Assembly (NCBI GenBank): GCA_021399435.1 | Contig: JAJTUP010000074.1 | Span: 124,001-188,000 of the forward strand | DNA length: 64,000 nucleotides | DNA from: Diaporthe sp. PMI_573 | Lineage: Eukaryota > Ascomycota > Sordariomycetes > Diaporthales > Diaporthaceae | Reading direction: 5' to 3' | Shown: positions 48,625-58,560 of the stretch, one piece after another | How positions within the stretch are numbered: position 1 is the stretch's first letter | How the letters are laid out: each line of letters starts with the position of its first letter | Made by a program: the position numbers and the translations under genes | Notes under the pieces: model-generated | Databases searched by the model: none | Told to the model about the DNA's origin: nothing | The model's input: only the letters and a program-made list of their open reading frames with translations

Positions 48625-50715
48625 TCATTGGATTTTACAAGTCTCAACACAACTGTGCAGATTAAGCATTTCTCCCCAATCTATACTATCGCGACTTGGC
48701 AGCGTCAGATTTGGACTCCCGTGTACAGTACCTAGGCGCACGTAACGATTACTTTGCTCGATCCGATACAAGACAAGAGCCCCAAGCGACCCGTTTTCGT
48801 CGAACCCGAGAATCAAGCACCGTACCTTGATCCGAAATCCAGGGCCCGGGAGACCATTGTAAAAGTCGTAATCAACTGAGAAGGTGACCTTTTGATCAGG
48901 GTTACCAGGAACGATCATCTCTTGCTCGCCATCGAGGAATTGAGAGTACTTCCAATGCGCTCGCACATGCCACCACAAGTCAATCATGGGCCCACTCATC
49001 TTCACAGAGCCACCCGCCACCCGCCCAAACCTGCTGTTATCCTTGTAATCCAGGTGTACGCTGAGGACGTTGCTCAGAGGCGACACAATATTTGAGATAT
49101 TCCTCGTTTTACCGCGAAAGGCACACCATGACCACGACGGTGCGACGTAGGTTCTGGCGCCCCAGTCCGTGAGAATGAGAGGGGGATAACCCCTGTCGAG
49201 GTCATTCAACACCCGTTCCCACAACAGGTCGCTGAGGAACGAGTTCCGCCATAGCCCACATAGATACTCGTCTGTTGGGCTGTGCAAGGCGAGACGCTGA
49301 GCAACAGCCGCTATGGCCGGAAGCCTGTCGGTGGGAATTGTGATCTTGAGGTGGCTGTATGTGTAGACGATTTCCCACCATATCTTCCGGGGGGAATCCA
49401 TCGCGCCTGCATAGGCTGCTTTCAGCGTCTTGTCGCTCAACTGAGGTGGATGCAGCCGATACTGGGTCTCCTCGAACACGCATTCAGAAGCACACTCCAT
49501 GATCAGCTCTTCCTTGCCAAAGAGAAGCAGGCGCCGGGAAGCCAGCCTCTCTTGGAAAGTCCAAGCCCGATTAAACATTGGATACTCCAGGCTCCTTTCC
49601 AAAGATCCCCGCCAGATATCCGCCAACAGTCTGGGCTCGATTCTTCCGCTCTCTTGAGGAACATGGAAGGCGTAGATAGGAAATTCCTCGCCGCGAAATC
49701 TGATGGTGAGAATATGGCTCAAGCTCTTCATGTTGCGTTGGCTGAACATTCCGGTGCGGGTATCCAGTGCAAGGGCAGCACAAAGAGTGACATGGGCGTG
49801 CGCGTAGACGGTTGCCATCTGCATTGACTCGACCTGCCAGTCCTCTTCGTCATCTTGGATTATACACATGGAGTCGATCCATATGTACTCAAGACCTAGC
49901 TGCCGTGTGGCCTTGACCGCATCCTGCAGGGTCGCCGGGAGGGTCGCCCAAGGTATCTGTTGCAGCTGTTTGCCAAGGTTCTGGCGTGTGGTCCGGCATG
50001 CTGGCCAGACCTGACGCTTGCCCCAGCAGTAACTCAAAGCCGCGTACTTGGTACCTTCTGGAACATCAGGGTAGGGTCGTAAAAATACGCCGTTTTCAGG
50101 GTCGGAAGGTATCTGAACCAGTCTGGAAGGTATAAAAGAGGATGGCCCCTCCTCTGGCAAGCGGCACTCGAGATGATGTTCGGAACAGTGCTCGATCTGG
50201 TTCCTCGCCCATAGGAAGCTCCTCTCCGATCCAGTGTGAGTAGGCGGCGGATCGTCCGGGGGATAGCTTGGGACTCCTGGAGGGGGTGTTTGTGACGTGC
50301 TTGCATATAGCTTGAAGAGAAGACCCATGTCTGTCTGCGCCCCCCAGCCTTCCCAGTCGTCGAGACGGACCCATGAGTCGGAGTCGTCACTGAGCCGGAT
50401 GCGTTCGTGGCCACCGCCATTAGCATGACGCAGAAGACCCAACAGCACGGCGCAACACAGGTTGTTAGCCGATGCAGAAGCATGAAGACTGGCTCGGTTG
50501 AGATTGTCTAAAACTGGTGCCCGCTGCTTGGACCGGAGGAGGAGGCTGTTCCATGAGCCATCCCACAAACATGTAGGACACCAATGCGCCTGATCCTGAG
50601 GGAAATCCGCCCGCCAGTCATCCGGTAAGTCTAGAATCAAATGCTCGTCATCATGGTCAACTTTATATAGCAACTGTGGGTGGATCACATGCCCAGGCAT
50701 AATATCGGAGGTCAT
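48625..50715 (-). CDS. HET-domain protein (heterokaryon incompatibility)
   Basis: A single uninterrupted exon of 696 residues. The N-terminal part is acidic and holds a CPTC pair (about residues 46-49). The HET domain runs from about residue 225 to 375 with YAALSYCWGKRQVW, LEYIWIDSMCIIQDDEEDWQ and then the MATVYAHAHVTLCAA block. Later, RAWTFQERLASRRLL and the family's C-terminal extension follow. HET proteins trigger programmed cell death when incompatible strains fuse. It is a typical member, with no regulatory NACHT or WD repeats in this chain. The start is the ATG at 50715 with an upstream stop. A regulatory role with its HET-associated neighbour is possible but not shown. Confidence 0.92.
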   Translation of the reverse strand: MTSDIMPGHVIHPQLLYKVDHDDEHLILDLPDDWRADFPQDQAHWCPTCLWDGSWNSLLLRSKQRAPVLDNLNRASLHASASANNLCCAVLLGLLRHANGGGHERIRLSDDSDSWVRLDDWEGWGAQTDMGLLFKLYASTSQTPPPGVPSYPPDDPPPTHTGSERSFLWARNQIEHCSEHHLECRLPEEGPSSFIPSRLVQIPSDPENGVFLRPYPDVPEGTKYAALSYCWGKRQVWPACRTTRQNLGKQLQQIPWATLPATLQDAVKATRQLGLEYIWIDSMCIIQDDEEDWQVESMQMATVYAHAHVTLCAALALDTRTGMFSQRNMKSLSHILTIRFRGEEFPIYAFHVPQESGRIEPRLLADIWRGSLERSLEYPMFNRAWTFQERLASRRLLLFGKEELIMECASECVFEETQYRLHPPQLSDKTLKAAYAGAMDSPRKIWWEIVYTYSHLKITIPTDRLPAIAAVAQRLALHSPTDEYLCGLWRNSFLSDLLWERVLNDLDRGYPPLILTDWGARTYVAPSWSWCAFRGKTRNISNIVSPLSNVLSVHLDYKDNSRFGRVAGGSVKMSGPMIDLWWHVRAHWKYSQFLDGEQEMIVPGNPDQKVTFSVDYDFYNGLPGPGFRIKVRCLILGFDENGSLGALVLYRIEQSNRYVRLGTVHGSPNLTLPSRDSIDWGEMLNLHSCVETCKIQ

Positions 50716-51219
50716 CGGAGCCGCGAGATGTCAGAATTATAGCAGTAGAGACAGCGAAGGGAGCTACCAAGCGGGGCCTTGCCAAGGGACACTGGACCCG
50801 CCCAAAACGTGCCTGCTTATGCTTATATAATTCAGTTACAACCAGCTGGCCGAGTGGTAAGATATTCTCCGCAGATCGACCCCTTCCAGGCTTCCTTCGA
50901 GGGCCAGGGAACGCAGAACTGCAGGTCGCATGATTTAGAGATTCCCATGCTACAGGAGCTGATGAATTATACATTCGGGCTTACTGTGGTCCTTCCCATC
51001 GATCCCTCATAAAGCCGCTGTCAGTTGAACGTAAGAAACGGCACTATCAGACTGCCTATTTACTTGGTTCCTGGGCATGGAGCTCGAGTACGGACTTCTC
51101 TCATTACAGCCATGCCCACCTCTCACTGTCTCGTCACGCATATCTGAGGTACTTTCGGCTCACCCCAGACCAATCCCAAGGAATTCCCCTTCCCTCCGAC
51201 GACAAAGGGTATATTTACC
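50716..51219. other. Gap between HET gene and epimerase-like gene
   Basis: No supported gene. It is the promoter of the HET gene and the 3' flank of the next gene. Confidence 0.5.
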
Positions 51220-52386
51220 TCACAAGGCGGCCTCCCTCTTCACAAACTCAGCAATGGCCGCCTCCCAGTCCGCAAGGATGCTTTTCTCAACCGGCTTCCA
51301 CCCCAGCGCGGCCAGCCGCTCCGAGCGCACCCGCATGTTGATCCCGAACCAGGTAGCAAGGTGGATAACCCACGAGTCGGGGGGCGGCAGCGGCGCGTCC
51401 GGGTCGAACTCGCGACTCCCAGCGAGGCACGTCCTCGCCGCCTGTGCGTGGGTCACACTCTTGATCTCCTCGGAAGGAATCACGCCATGCCGGCGCAGCG
51501 ATGGAGCCAGGGCGGCCTGGAGGTCATGGAAGGAGACGTCCTCCGCGCGGACAAAGTAATACGCCCTGGTGCCCCAGAGGGAAAAGCCGGCCTGCTCGGC
51601 AGGCTCCGCGGTGTCGCCGGGCCCGACGAGGGCATCGAGGGCGTTGTCGACCAGTAGCAGCATCGCGCGGGCGAGGTCGAGCACGTGCACCCAGCCGCTC
51701 TCGTTCTCGCCGCGGGCGATCTGGAACCCAGACCCAAAGGCGCGGGCGGTGCTCAGCAGGGGGCCCGTCACCAGGGGCACGGGGTGCTCGAGGGAGGGGC
51801 TGATGCCGCCGATGCCGACGGGCGAGAGGATGGCGACGTGGACGTCGGCGCTGGCCGAGCGCACGAGGTTGTCGGTGGGGATGTGCGTGTAAGACTGGTC
51901 CAGCGCCAGGATCTCGTCCATGTCGGCCAGGTCGTCCCAGATGCGTCCCTCCTTAGCGCCGTTAGGGTCCTTGGTGTAGAAGGAAGCCGCGCCAGAGACG
52001 TGGAGGTAGAAGCCCTTACGCGCCCGGCTGCCGTCCTTCAGACCAGCCAGGATGGCCGAGATGCCATCTCCATGCGTGATGTCCGGGGCCGCGTTGACGA
52101 CGATGTCCGCTTTGCGGGCCTCGTCTTGCAGCGTCTGATAACTTGATAGGTCGCCAAGAGTAGTCTGAACTGTTGGGTATTTGCCCTTCAGTCTCGCTGC
52201 CTTGCTCTCATCACGAACTAGAACCTTGACCTGGAGCTGGGGGTGCTTTTGCAGTACAAGGTCGAGCAGTGCACCGCCGGAATGGCCGGTCCCGCCGACA
52301 CTGATGATGTTGTGTCAGAAAATGCACCTGCACCGGCAACAAGGTAAGACAACGCGGAAGCAAGCTTACATGAATACATTCGCCAT
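51220..52386 (-). CDS. NAD(P)-binding epimerase/dehydratase-like protein (extended SDR)
   Basis: Exons 52370-52386 and 51220-52300 join in phase to 365 residues. The very short first exon gives MANVF, and the second gives VGGTGHSGGALLDLVL, so the splice completes the GxxGxxG cofactor loop. Later, VLVRDESKAARLK, DIVVNAAPDITHGDG and the HVAILSPVGIGGIS block follow, then the C-terminal VSFHDLQAALAPSLRR. It resembles fungal NmrA/NAD-dependent epimerase-like proteins. The usual YxxxK pair is not evident, so it may bind the cofactor without classical activity. The region is rich in G+C at third positions. Confidence 0.85.
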
Positions 52387-53300
52387 CGCGGTAACTATAG
52401 TGGCGTCACGATCGCAACTGGAGCGCATGGGCTGCGCGAAGAGGAGGAACAAGGGAGGCCGTAGAGTTCGGTGCATAGCGACGGAGTCCTTCTGCGCTCT
52501 TACGGCATGTTGGCGTAGTGCCCAAGTGCCTGCGGAGTCGATGTAACCCACCTGTGACGACGTTGCATGAGCCAAGTATGTCCTGTCATATTCTCCGGTG
52601 CTTGAGCAAATGGTGCTCTATTTTTTGTGGATTGGCATTCGTTGGGGCTGACCCGCATGTGTTGCCACTTTGACGTACATGTGAAGACCTGGACGCTTCT
52701 ATCAAGGTCGGGTGGAAGCCGACCTGGACGATGACTGCCCGAGAAGGTCCCCGGTTATGGAAAAAAGATCTACGATGGTGCAGTCAATAAGTCTGAGCAA
52801 GGAGCACGCAATGGCTCTTGCGCAGATCAACTGTTAGACATCTGTCCCGGGGTGTAAGAGGCAGAAAGCGATCAGCGCCCTTTACAGAGCCAACATAGCT
52901 TTGATTGGCTTCTCCCAACAAGATGACGTGTGCCTGGAATTCCAATCATTAAACGCCTTGGCCCGGATTCCTAACGCCTTACGCTATTGATGCTTGTGCC
53001 ACAATTACTCGATCAAGAGGTCTCCTGATGGAACCATCTCTGCATGACTTGATAATGAAGAAGCAGACTCGAGTTAAAAGCACATGAGGTAATCCATGGC
53101 CGTATCCAACCCACCGTGCTCATTCTTCCACACCATTGTTGTTGTTCATGTCCAATTCTTTGTATTTTGATCCAGAAACGAAGGAGTGGTCTCGGTTATC
53201 CGCGCGAAGCACATACCCGAGGAGTGTAATCGGGAGGATCACCGCCAGCTCGTCTGGTCTGCATCAGAGCTGACCCGTTGGGCCCTTACTCCCCATATTT
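52387..53300. other. Gene-free interval
   Basis: Promoter of the epimerase-like gene and the 3' region of the DNA-binding gene. Only short, unsupported frames. Confidence 0.5.
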
Positions 53301-53600
53301 CTAGGACGTGAGCTTAGGGTCCACGGTGATACTAGTTTGCTGAGGTGATGACGGTGTTGCGGGTGTATGTGGAACGAGTTCCTGCTGCCCATTCCATCCT
53401 AGGTGAGATACGGGTTGCGACAATGGGAACCCGAGAGCCGTGGCCTGCCCCAGAGTGCTCAAGCCAGAGAAGGATGGGTTGGCGGCCATCATGGGAGCGG
53501 GAGGTGCCGGGGGTTCTTGTCCCTGTGTGGCGACCTCAGGATTGTCTGGTGTTGGTTGCGAAGAAACCGCCTGCGCAGCTGACGCCTGAACAGTCTTTTC
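53301..53600 (-). other. In-frame extension downstream of the TAG
   Basis: 99 codons follow the TAG in the same frame, ending at TAG 53301-53303. Composition is rich in Pro, Gln, Ser and Thr, as in activation domains. No start codon is needed if it is joined to the upstream part. A splice that removes the TAG was looked for, but no good donor was found. Confidence 0.5.
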
Positions 53601-54431
53601 CTAAAATTCCATGGGAGGGTGGTTGTGAGGCGGGCTTCCGTTTGGGTGATAACGGACCTCGAAGATGTTTGTTCCCTGGCCCGTCTCTCCGAGGATGAAG
53701 CCAAACTGGCACCCTGTCTTCTTGCTGGTCCTCTTGCGGTAGGGCTTGCGCAGCTGGCCGCTCTTTGTCCGGATCAGCGTCTCCCCGTTCTCGTCGGTCA
53801 TCTTGTACCTGGCCTCGCCGCCCAGGGCACACCGGATTGCCACACGAACACGCTCGCCCGGCTTCTGGGTGCTCCGCAGGGTGGCACACTTGTACCCGTG
53901 CTCCTTGGCCCACAGGTTGATGTTGTCGAGCAAGCCCTCCAGGGCCTTCTTGGCGCCGAAATTGGGGCGGAACTGCATGCCCAGGGGAGGGTAAGCCATG
54001 TCGGGCGGGTCGCGGTCGTCGTCGTCATCATCGTCGTCGTCCTCCTCCTCCTCCTCCTCGCCCTCGCCTTCCGGGTTGCCACCGTTGTCCATGGCAAGCT
54101 GCAGGCGCTCCTCGGTGAAGGAGACCTGGTTCTGGAGGGTCTGTTGGCGCTGGACCATGATGTCGTTGAGCTCCTCCTGGCGGTTCATCATGAGCTGGGT
54201 GAGCTCGAGCAGCTTGTTGACCGTGTCCTCGAGGCGCTGGAAGCGGCGCCCGTCGATAACAAGCTGCCTCTCTGAGTTAGGGGGGCGTCCGGGGCCGTGG
54301 TGGGTTGGGGCAGGAGCCGGGTGAGGGAGGATGCTGGGGTGGGCGCCCTGTTGCAGGTTGTTGGCGGCAACGGCGACCTGCTGCGGATGCATGACAGCGG
54401 ACAGGTTCGGGTCCATGTTTAATGATGACAT
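53601..54431 (-). CDS. FAR1/transposase-derived-type DNA-binding protein; continues in frame past TAG
   Basis: This frame of 276 residues starts MSSLNMDPNLSAVMHPQQVA. A basic GRPPNSERQ motif near residue 48, a coiled coil (RRFQRLEDTVNKLLELTQLM), an acidic run (seven E then nine D), and a zinc-finger-like domain of the FAR1 or Mutator type (YKCATLRST, KKTGCQFGF, then HNHPP) follow. It is probably a nuclear protein. The chain ends PPMEF at TAG 53601-53603. The same frame stays open for a further 99 residues to 53301, with Pro/Gln-rich text (EKTVQASAAQAVSSQPTPD), which looks like an activation tail. The TAG may be a nonsense change from CAG, a readthrough site or an assembly error. Confidence 0.75.
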   Translation of the reverse strand: MSSLNMDPNLSAVMHPQQVAVAANNLQQGAHPSILPHPAPAPTHHGPGRPPNSERQLVIDGRRFQRLEDTVNKLLELTQLMMNRQEELNDIMVQRQQTLQNQVSFTEERLQLAMDNGGNPEGEGEEEEEEDDDDDDDDDRDPPDMAYPPLGMQFRPNFGAKKALEGLLDNINLWAKEHGYKCATLRSTQKPGERVRVAIRCALGGEARYKMTDENGETLIRTKSGQLRKPYRKRTSKKTGCQFGFILGETGQGTNIFEVRYHPNGSPPHNHPPMEF

Positions 54432-55343
54432 GGTGTGTTGTTGGTGTGCGTAAAAGACCTAGACTCGACGACGGGGTCAAGTATTGTTATGGATTATGAT
54501 AGCCGTAATGGTGACGCGGGGGTGGATGGCGGCGGCGGCGCGTCTTGTTTTCACCGAGGGCGGCTGGGATGCGGGAGCCTCGACCCCGGTTGGTTCAGTC
54601 TGGCGTTGCATGTTAGACTTGGTAGACAACTGCAGTTCAAGGCACGGACACGTCTCTCGTCTTGGCTTTGTGGAACAAAGAGTGCGATGAGGGGAAATGT
54701 GGCGTGGGGAGGCGTGGGGAGGCGAGGTGAGTGAGGTGAGGTGAGGTAAGTTGACTTGAGGGCGTGTGATGAGGTTGATGAGGTTGATGATGATGACGAT
54801 TGTGATGATGAGTTTTGGCGGTGAATGTTGACGTTGAGTCTTAGGTGCTTACAGAAGACTGTCCCCTCGATTTCAATGCGGACAGACCTGGGGAAAGACG
54901 TGCAGTGCAGATGGCGAGGGTTCCTCTTCCAGGTATGATCGCCCACAAGCGCGAGACTACAGTCCCAGTGCGTGTAGCAGTCTGTGAGGTAGGCGAGGCG
55001 GTGGTTTTGAAGGAAATGATAGAAATCGGCGCACCGGGAGGGCGAGTGGAAAGAGACGAGGGGAGCAGGCGGGAGCAGGTGCGAGCAGGCGCGAAACAGG
55101 CGGGAGAAGCAGGCCAGCTTTGCAAAATTCGCGGGGTGGTGGAGTTTGTCCGCATGGGCAGTGCACGAATTTGTAACCCACTCTTTTTTAAGTGGTCGGG
55201 GTTAGGGGTGGAACAGTATGGCACGGGGAGGGAGGGTCCTATATAAAATGTAGACCCAAATGTAGACGACTTGAGCCACCCGATGATATACCCATTGTAT
55301 GTTTGATTACCGTCATTGACACCGGCAAGAGACATGCCATCCC
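54432..55343. repeat. Long leader with simple repeats
   Basis: This stretch between two minus-strand genes serves as 5' region of the DNA-binding gene. At about 54700-54760 GGCGTGGGGA and GAGGTGAGGT units are repeated, and at 54770-54815 a GATGAGGTT/GATGAT run follows. No gene is supported. The C/T-rich strand (read on the minus strand) is typical of fungal promoters or leaders. Confidence 0.4.
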
Positions 55344-56408
55344 TCAGATCTCGAATATCTCCCCCAACCCCTCGCCGCCGCCTCTCCTGCCCTCCACAAG
55401 ATCCAACCTCCATCCCTCCCAGTTCTTCAAGCCCCTCTTGACCTCCTTGATCCTCTCGATCCTGGCCTTGGCCGTCTCCTCCTGTGCCTTGCGGAAGGCA
55501 TCCTCGTCAAAGTCCTCGTCATCGTCCAGGAACCCGTCGTCGTCCTGGTGCTCGTGGCCCCCGCCGCCCGTGAGCGCGTTGAGCCCGGTGGTGAAGAAGT
55601 CCCCGAACCCTCCCTGCTTCCGCGCCGTCGATGGCGACAGCGGGACGTTGGTGAACTGGCCCGTGCCGTCGTCCATGGGCGGCTGCATGTCGCGCCGCCT
55701 CTCCTGCCAGATGCCCCTCTGGAGCTCCGAGTTCTCCGCCTCCAGCTGCCTTATCCGCGCCTCGAGCTTCTTGCGCTCCTCGTCCTCCAGCTCGTCCAGG
55801 TGGTCGTTGTCGGTGCCGCCCCTGTCCTGGTTCTCCTGCTTGCTCAGCCTCAGGGCCTCGGCCTCGGACTTTTGTAGCTGGTTCTTCAGGTCCACGTTCT
55901 CGTTCTTGGCCTCGGCCAGGTCTCTCTGCAGGCGGTTGATCTGCGACTCGTCCTCCTTGTGCAGCAGCTCGAGCGAGACGACCTTCTTCTCCAGCGCGTC
56001 TGCCGTCAGCTGGGCCTCATCCCTTGCCCCCTTGACGGCGTCCAGCTCCTTCTCCAGCTCCAAGAGCTTGGCCTCGAGCTCTGCCGTGGACTCGGACGTG
56101 ACGTCACCCGTCCGCGTGGGAGACTCGGTATCGGTCGGGGCGAAGGGGCTGGCGGTTGTGGTGGGCTCCGCTTCTGCTGGGGTGGACGGTTCGACGGGGG
56201 GCGCCTCGTCCTCTTGCGCCTCCTCCTTGGGCTTCTCTTCCGCAGCCTCGGCAGCGGCACCGGCTGCGGCTGCGGGCTCATCTTCCTTCTTGTCTGCCGG
56301 TGCCTTGTCCTTCTTGGCCTTTGCGCCTGCGGCCTTCTTCTTCTTGAGCTCCTCGGCCTTCTTGCGCGCCGCCGCGAGCTTCTCTGCTTTGCTCTGCGCG
56401 TCGGCCAT
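55344..56408 (-). CDS. Coiled-coil protein, Ala/Lys/Glu-rich N-terminus
   Basis: One exon from the ATG at 56408 (MADAQSKAEKLAAARKKAEE) gives 354 residues. Bases before this ATG are open but lack typical sequence. A charged Ala/Lys/Glu-rich part runs to about residue 60 and a Pro/Thr linker to about 105. A long coiled coil follows from about 108 to 240 (ELEAKLLELEKELDAVKGAR and LQRDLAEAKNENVDLKNQLQ). A short conserved tail ends in EVKRGLKNWEGWRLDLVEG. It resembles fungal tethering or scaffold proteins with M-protein-like repeats. No enzyme domain. A cytoskeletal, golgin-like or endocytic role is possible, but I cannot choose. Confidence 0.8.
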   Translation of the reverse strand: MADAQSKAEKLAAARKKAEELKKKKAAGAKAKKDKAPADKKEDEPAAAAGAAAEAAEEKPKEEAQEDEAPPVEPSTPAEAEPTTTASPFAPTDTESPTRTGDVTSESTAELEAKLLELEKELDAVKGARDEAQLTADALEKKVVSLELLHKEDESQINRLQRDLAEAKNENVDLKNQLQKSEAEALRLSKQENQDRGGTDNDHLDELEDEERKKLEARIRQLEAENSELQRGIWQERRRDMQPPMDDGTGQFTNVPLSPSTARKQGGFGDFFTTGLNALTGGGGHEHQDDDGFLDDDEDFDEDAFRKAQEETAKARIERIKEVKRGLKNWEGWRLDLVEGRRGGGEGLGEIFEI

Positions 56409-57149
56409 GACTGCTCCTCCTGTCTCGGTCGACAATGTTGATGTAGAGTTCGACAACAAGCACAGTACAAGTTGCAATTTGGGTCGTAGGTAGATTTCGT
56501 CGAGATTGGATCAAATGGATGTCGATGCCGCAATGTTTGGGTTGTGGGGTTCAGTTGAGCTCCAGGTGCCCATGGGAGCTCGGAGCCGTACCTGGCCACC
56601 GTGCTGTAATGTGTTCGTTCCAGTCAGCTGTCAAGGGCGCTGCTGCTTGGGTGGCAGGGGGTCCCAGGGCCCTCCACCAAGACATCCAATGACGCAGGGG
56701 CAGGCATGACAAGGTACCTTCGGGGGTAACCCGGGCCTAAGAACATACAGTGCTGGTTATTATGTGGGGCTAAAAACACTATGTTAGATTTTCCAAAATT
56801 TGAGTGATATTTAAAGAAAAATAAAGTAATAAGAATAAAATAAATTATCTTCTAGAATTTATATGTAATATTATTAAAAATGCTGACTATATACTGGTGC
56901 TTAGTGAATAATGTAAATTGAAACTCTATCTTAGAAAGTATAAAAGCTATTTAGTCTAAGGCGGAAAAGCACTATAGATTTTATTGCTCGCTCTTCTCTG
57001 AATGTGAATTATTCTTCAACCCGTGCTGGCCCTCGGCTTCCAAAGCTCAATCCACGTACTCCCCTGGTCATAGAGGGGTAAATGAAAGCTATGTGTTAAA
57101 TTCAGCTCTGAGTCGGCCCAGCTGCAGCCCGTTTCGCCATGTCGAATGA
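56409..57149. other. Gap with AT-rich island
   Basis: Promoter side of the coiled-coil gene, then an AT-rich island at about 56760-56960 (long A/T runs such as AATAAAATAAATTA), then the 3' flank of tyrosinase. No gene. Confidence 0.5.
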
Positions 57150-58560
57150 CTAGAACCCGGGTCTGCCTGCTAGGGAGGGAGAGTCCTCATACTCGTAGCA
57201 GAGAACACCTTGTCCGTCGCCGTTCATCGTATCCATCACTGCCTTGATGGCCACGTCGTCGTTCATGAAGCCCATCCAAACAGGGGTGTCGAGTGTGGTG
57301 GTTTCGACTTGGTCGGCGCTGGTAGGACCGGACCCTTCGGTGGTTCTGGGGCCACCAATATCGGAAAGACGCGAATTGTCTGCCTTTTGCCACTTGGTCC
57401 ACATGTAGTCGAGCAGCGTGTGGTGCGCCCAGAATATGGGGTCGTTGGGAGAGGCATACACGTCCATGAACTGCCACGCACTGTTAGTCAGTCTGGTATT
57501 TCCTTTCATGCGGGCTGAGGAAAGGATTTGACGCACATCACCTCCAACCACTGCATGTCCAAGTGTGTGGGCGTTGACGAGGGCATTCGAATCGATCCGA
57601 TCCTCTGGGCTGATAAAATCGAGTCCGTCGATGAAGGCCTGGAATTGGATGTGGCTTTTGGCGCTCATTGCAGGCGGGTAGACATCACTCCAAGAGGAGC
57701 TCAGGTTGAATGTGGAATCATCAAACGTTCTTGTCAAGCACCTCGTGTTTTTGCTCATCGACTCCAGGGGTCCGATGTTCAAAGACTCATTCCCCGTGAA
57801 AGGACCAGTCTCCACACAACCGGTCGATGCCGATCCGTCACCCCCGAATGACTCAAAGACCGGCGAGCTGAACAATGAGCCATTAGATGCAGGGCTGTCG
57901 AGGGTCCAGTCCCAGTATGGCTGTGCACCGGTGTAGTTACACTCGGAGCGCAAGACAGACTCAAAGGTCCAGATGGCGTAGCGGTGCCACGGAAGAAAGA
58001 CGCCGACGCCATGGACGGCGTACACCGATACTGGTGGCCCCGTGGTGTTGGCTGAAGGTGTTGCAACCATAAGTATCTATGCATTGAGAAGTGTTTTCAA
58101 ATGCAGGCAAGGTCAAGGCTACTCACTTGCAGATGGGTCGACGTCCAAGAGAGACGGTGCATCCTGGCCTCCTGCTAACTCGTAAGATTTCCTGGCTCGA
58201 GACCGAGGACGAAGATGTTGGGGCAAAACGGACCTCGAGTGGCGTTGATGTGTAAAGCAACGAAGTCGTCGTAACGACTTTCGAGACTGTCAAAGAAGCT
58301 TTTGCCTTTGGAGGGAGCGGCCTTCAAACATTGGATCGCATCGATGTACTCGTCCTGCTCAGACTTGCTCAGTGTGCGCCAAGAAGGATGTCAGCTTTCT
58401 TTGTTACTAATCTGCGTGGATTTGCTCATCCTTACCACTCTTTTCTGATGCGAGGATTGGAACACTGAGTTGTGGGCTCCCCGTCGAGAGGGAGTGTCGA
58501 AGCTAGCACGGCCTGCGCAATAGCGGCAACCAATGCATGGGTTTTGGCGGGAAAATACAT
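57150..58560 (-). CDS. Secreted tyrosinase (type 3 copper oxidase)
   Basis: The first exon, 58436-58560, gives a signal peptide (MYFPAKTHALVAAIAQAVLA) and ends NPRIRKEW. The next block resumes RTLSKSEQDEYIDAIQCLKA and reaches FVALHIN. The main exon holds CuA (VHGVGVFLPWHRYAIW) and CuB (SPNDPIFWAHHTLLDYMW), with the early His in VALHIN and HTLGH between. The first intron has a good donor (GTAAGG) and branch (CTGAC), but its 3' end reads CTTG rather than AG if the phase is kept. The intron before VSVYAVHG is unsure. The enzyme oxidises phenols to quinones outside the cell. No C-terminal inhibitory domain is seen; the end is RPGF. Expected length is about 390-400. Confidence 0.8.

Noticed and set aside
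50842..50890. CTGGCCGAGTGGTAAG resembling a tRNA box A
   Set aside because: No acceptor stem or box B in place nearby.
53619..54275. Plus-strand frame opposite the FAR1-type gene
   Set aside because: A mirror of the coding strand; a run of Val/Leu comes from the reverse of the Asp/Glu run.
55192..56493. Long Ser/Leu-rich frame on the plus strand
   Set aside because: It lies opposite the coiled-coil gene and is its reverse image. The composition is that of an antisense frame of Ala/Glu/Lys codons.
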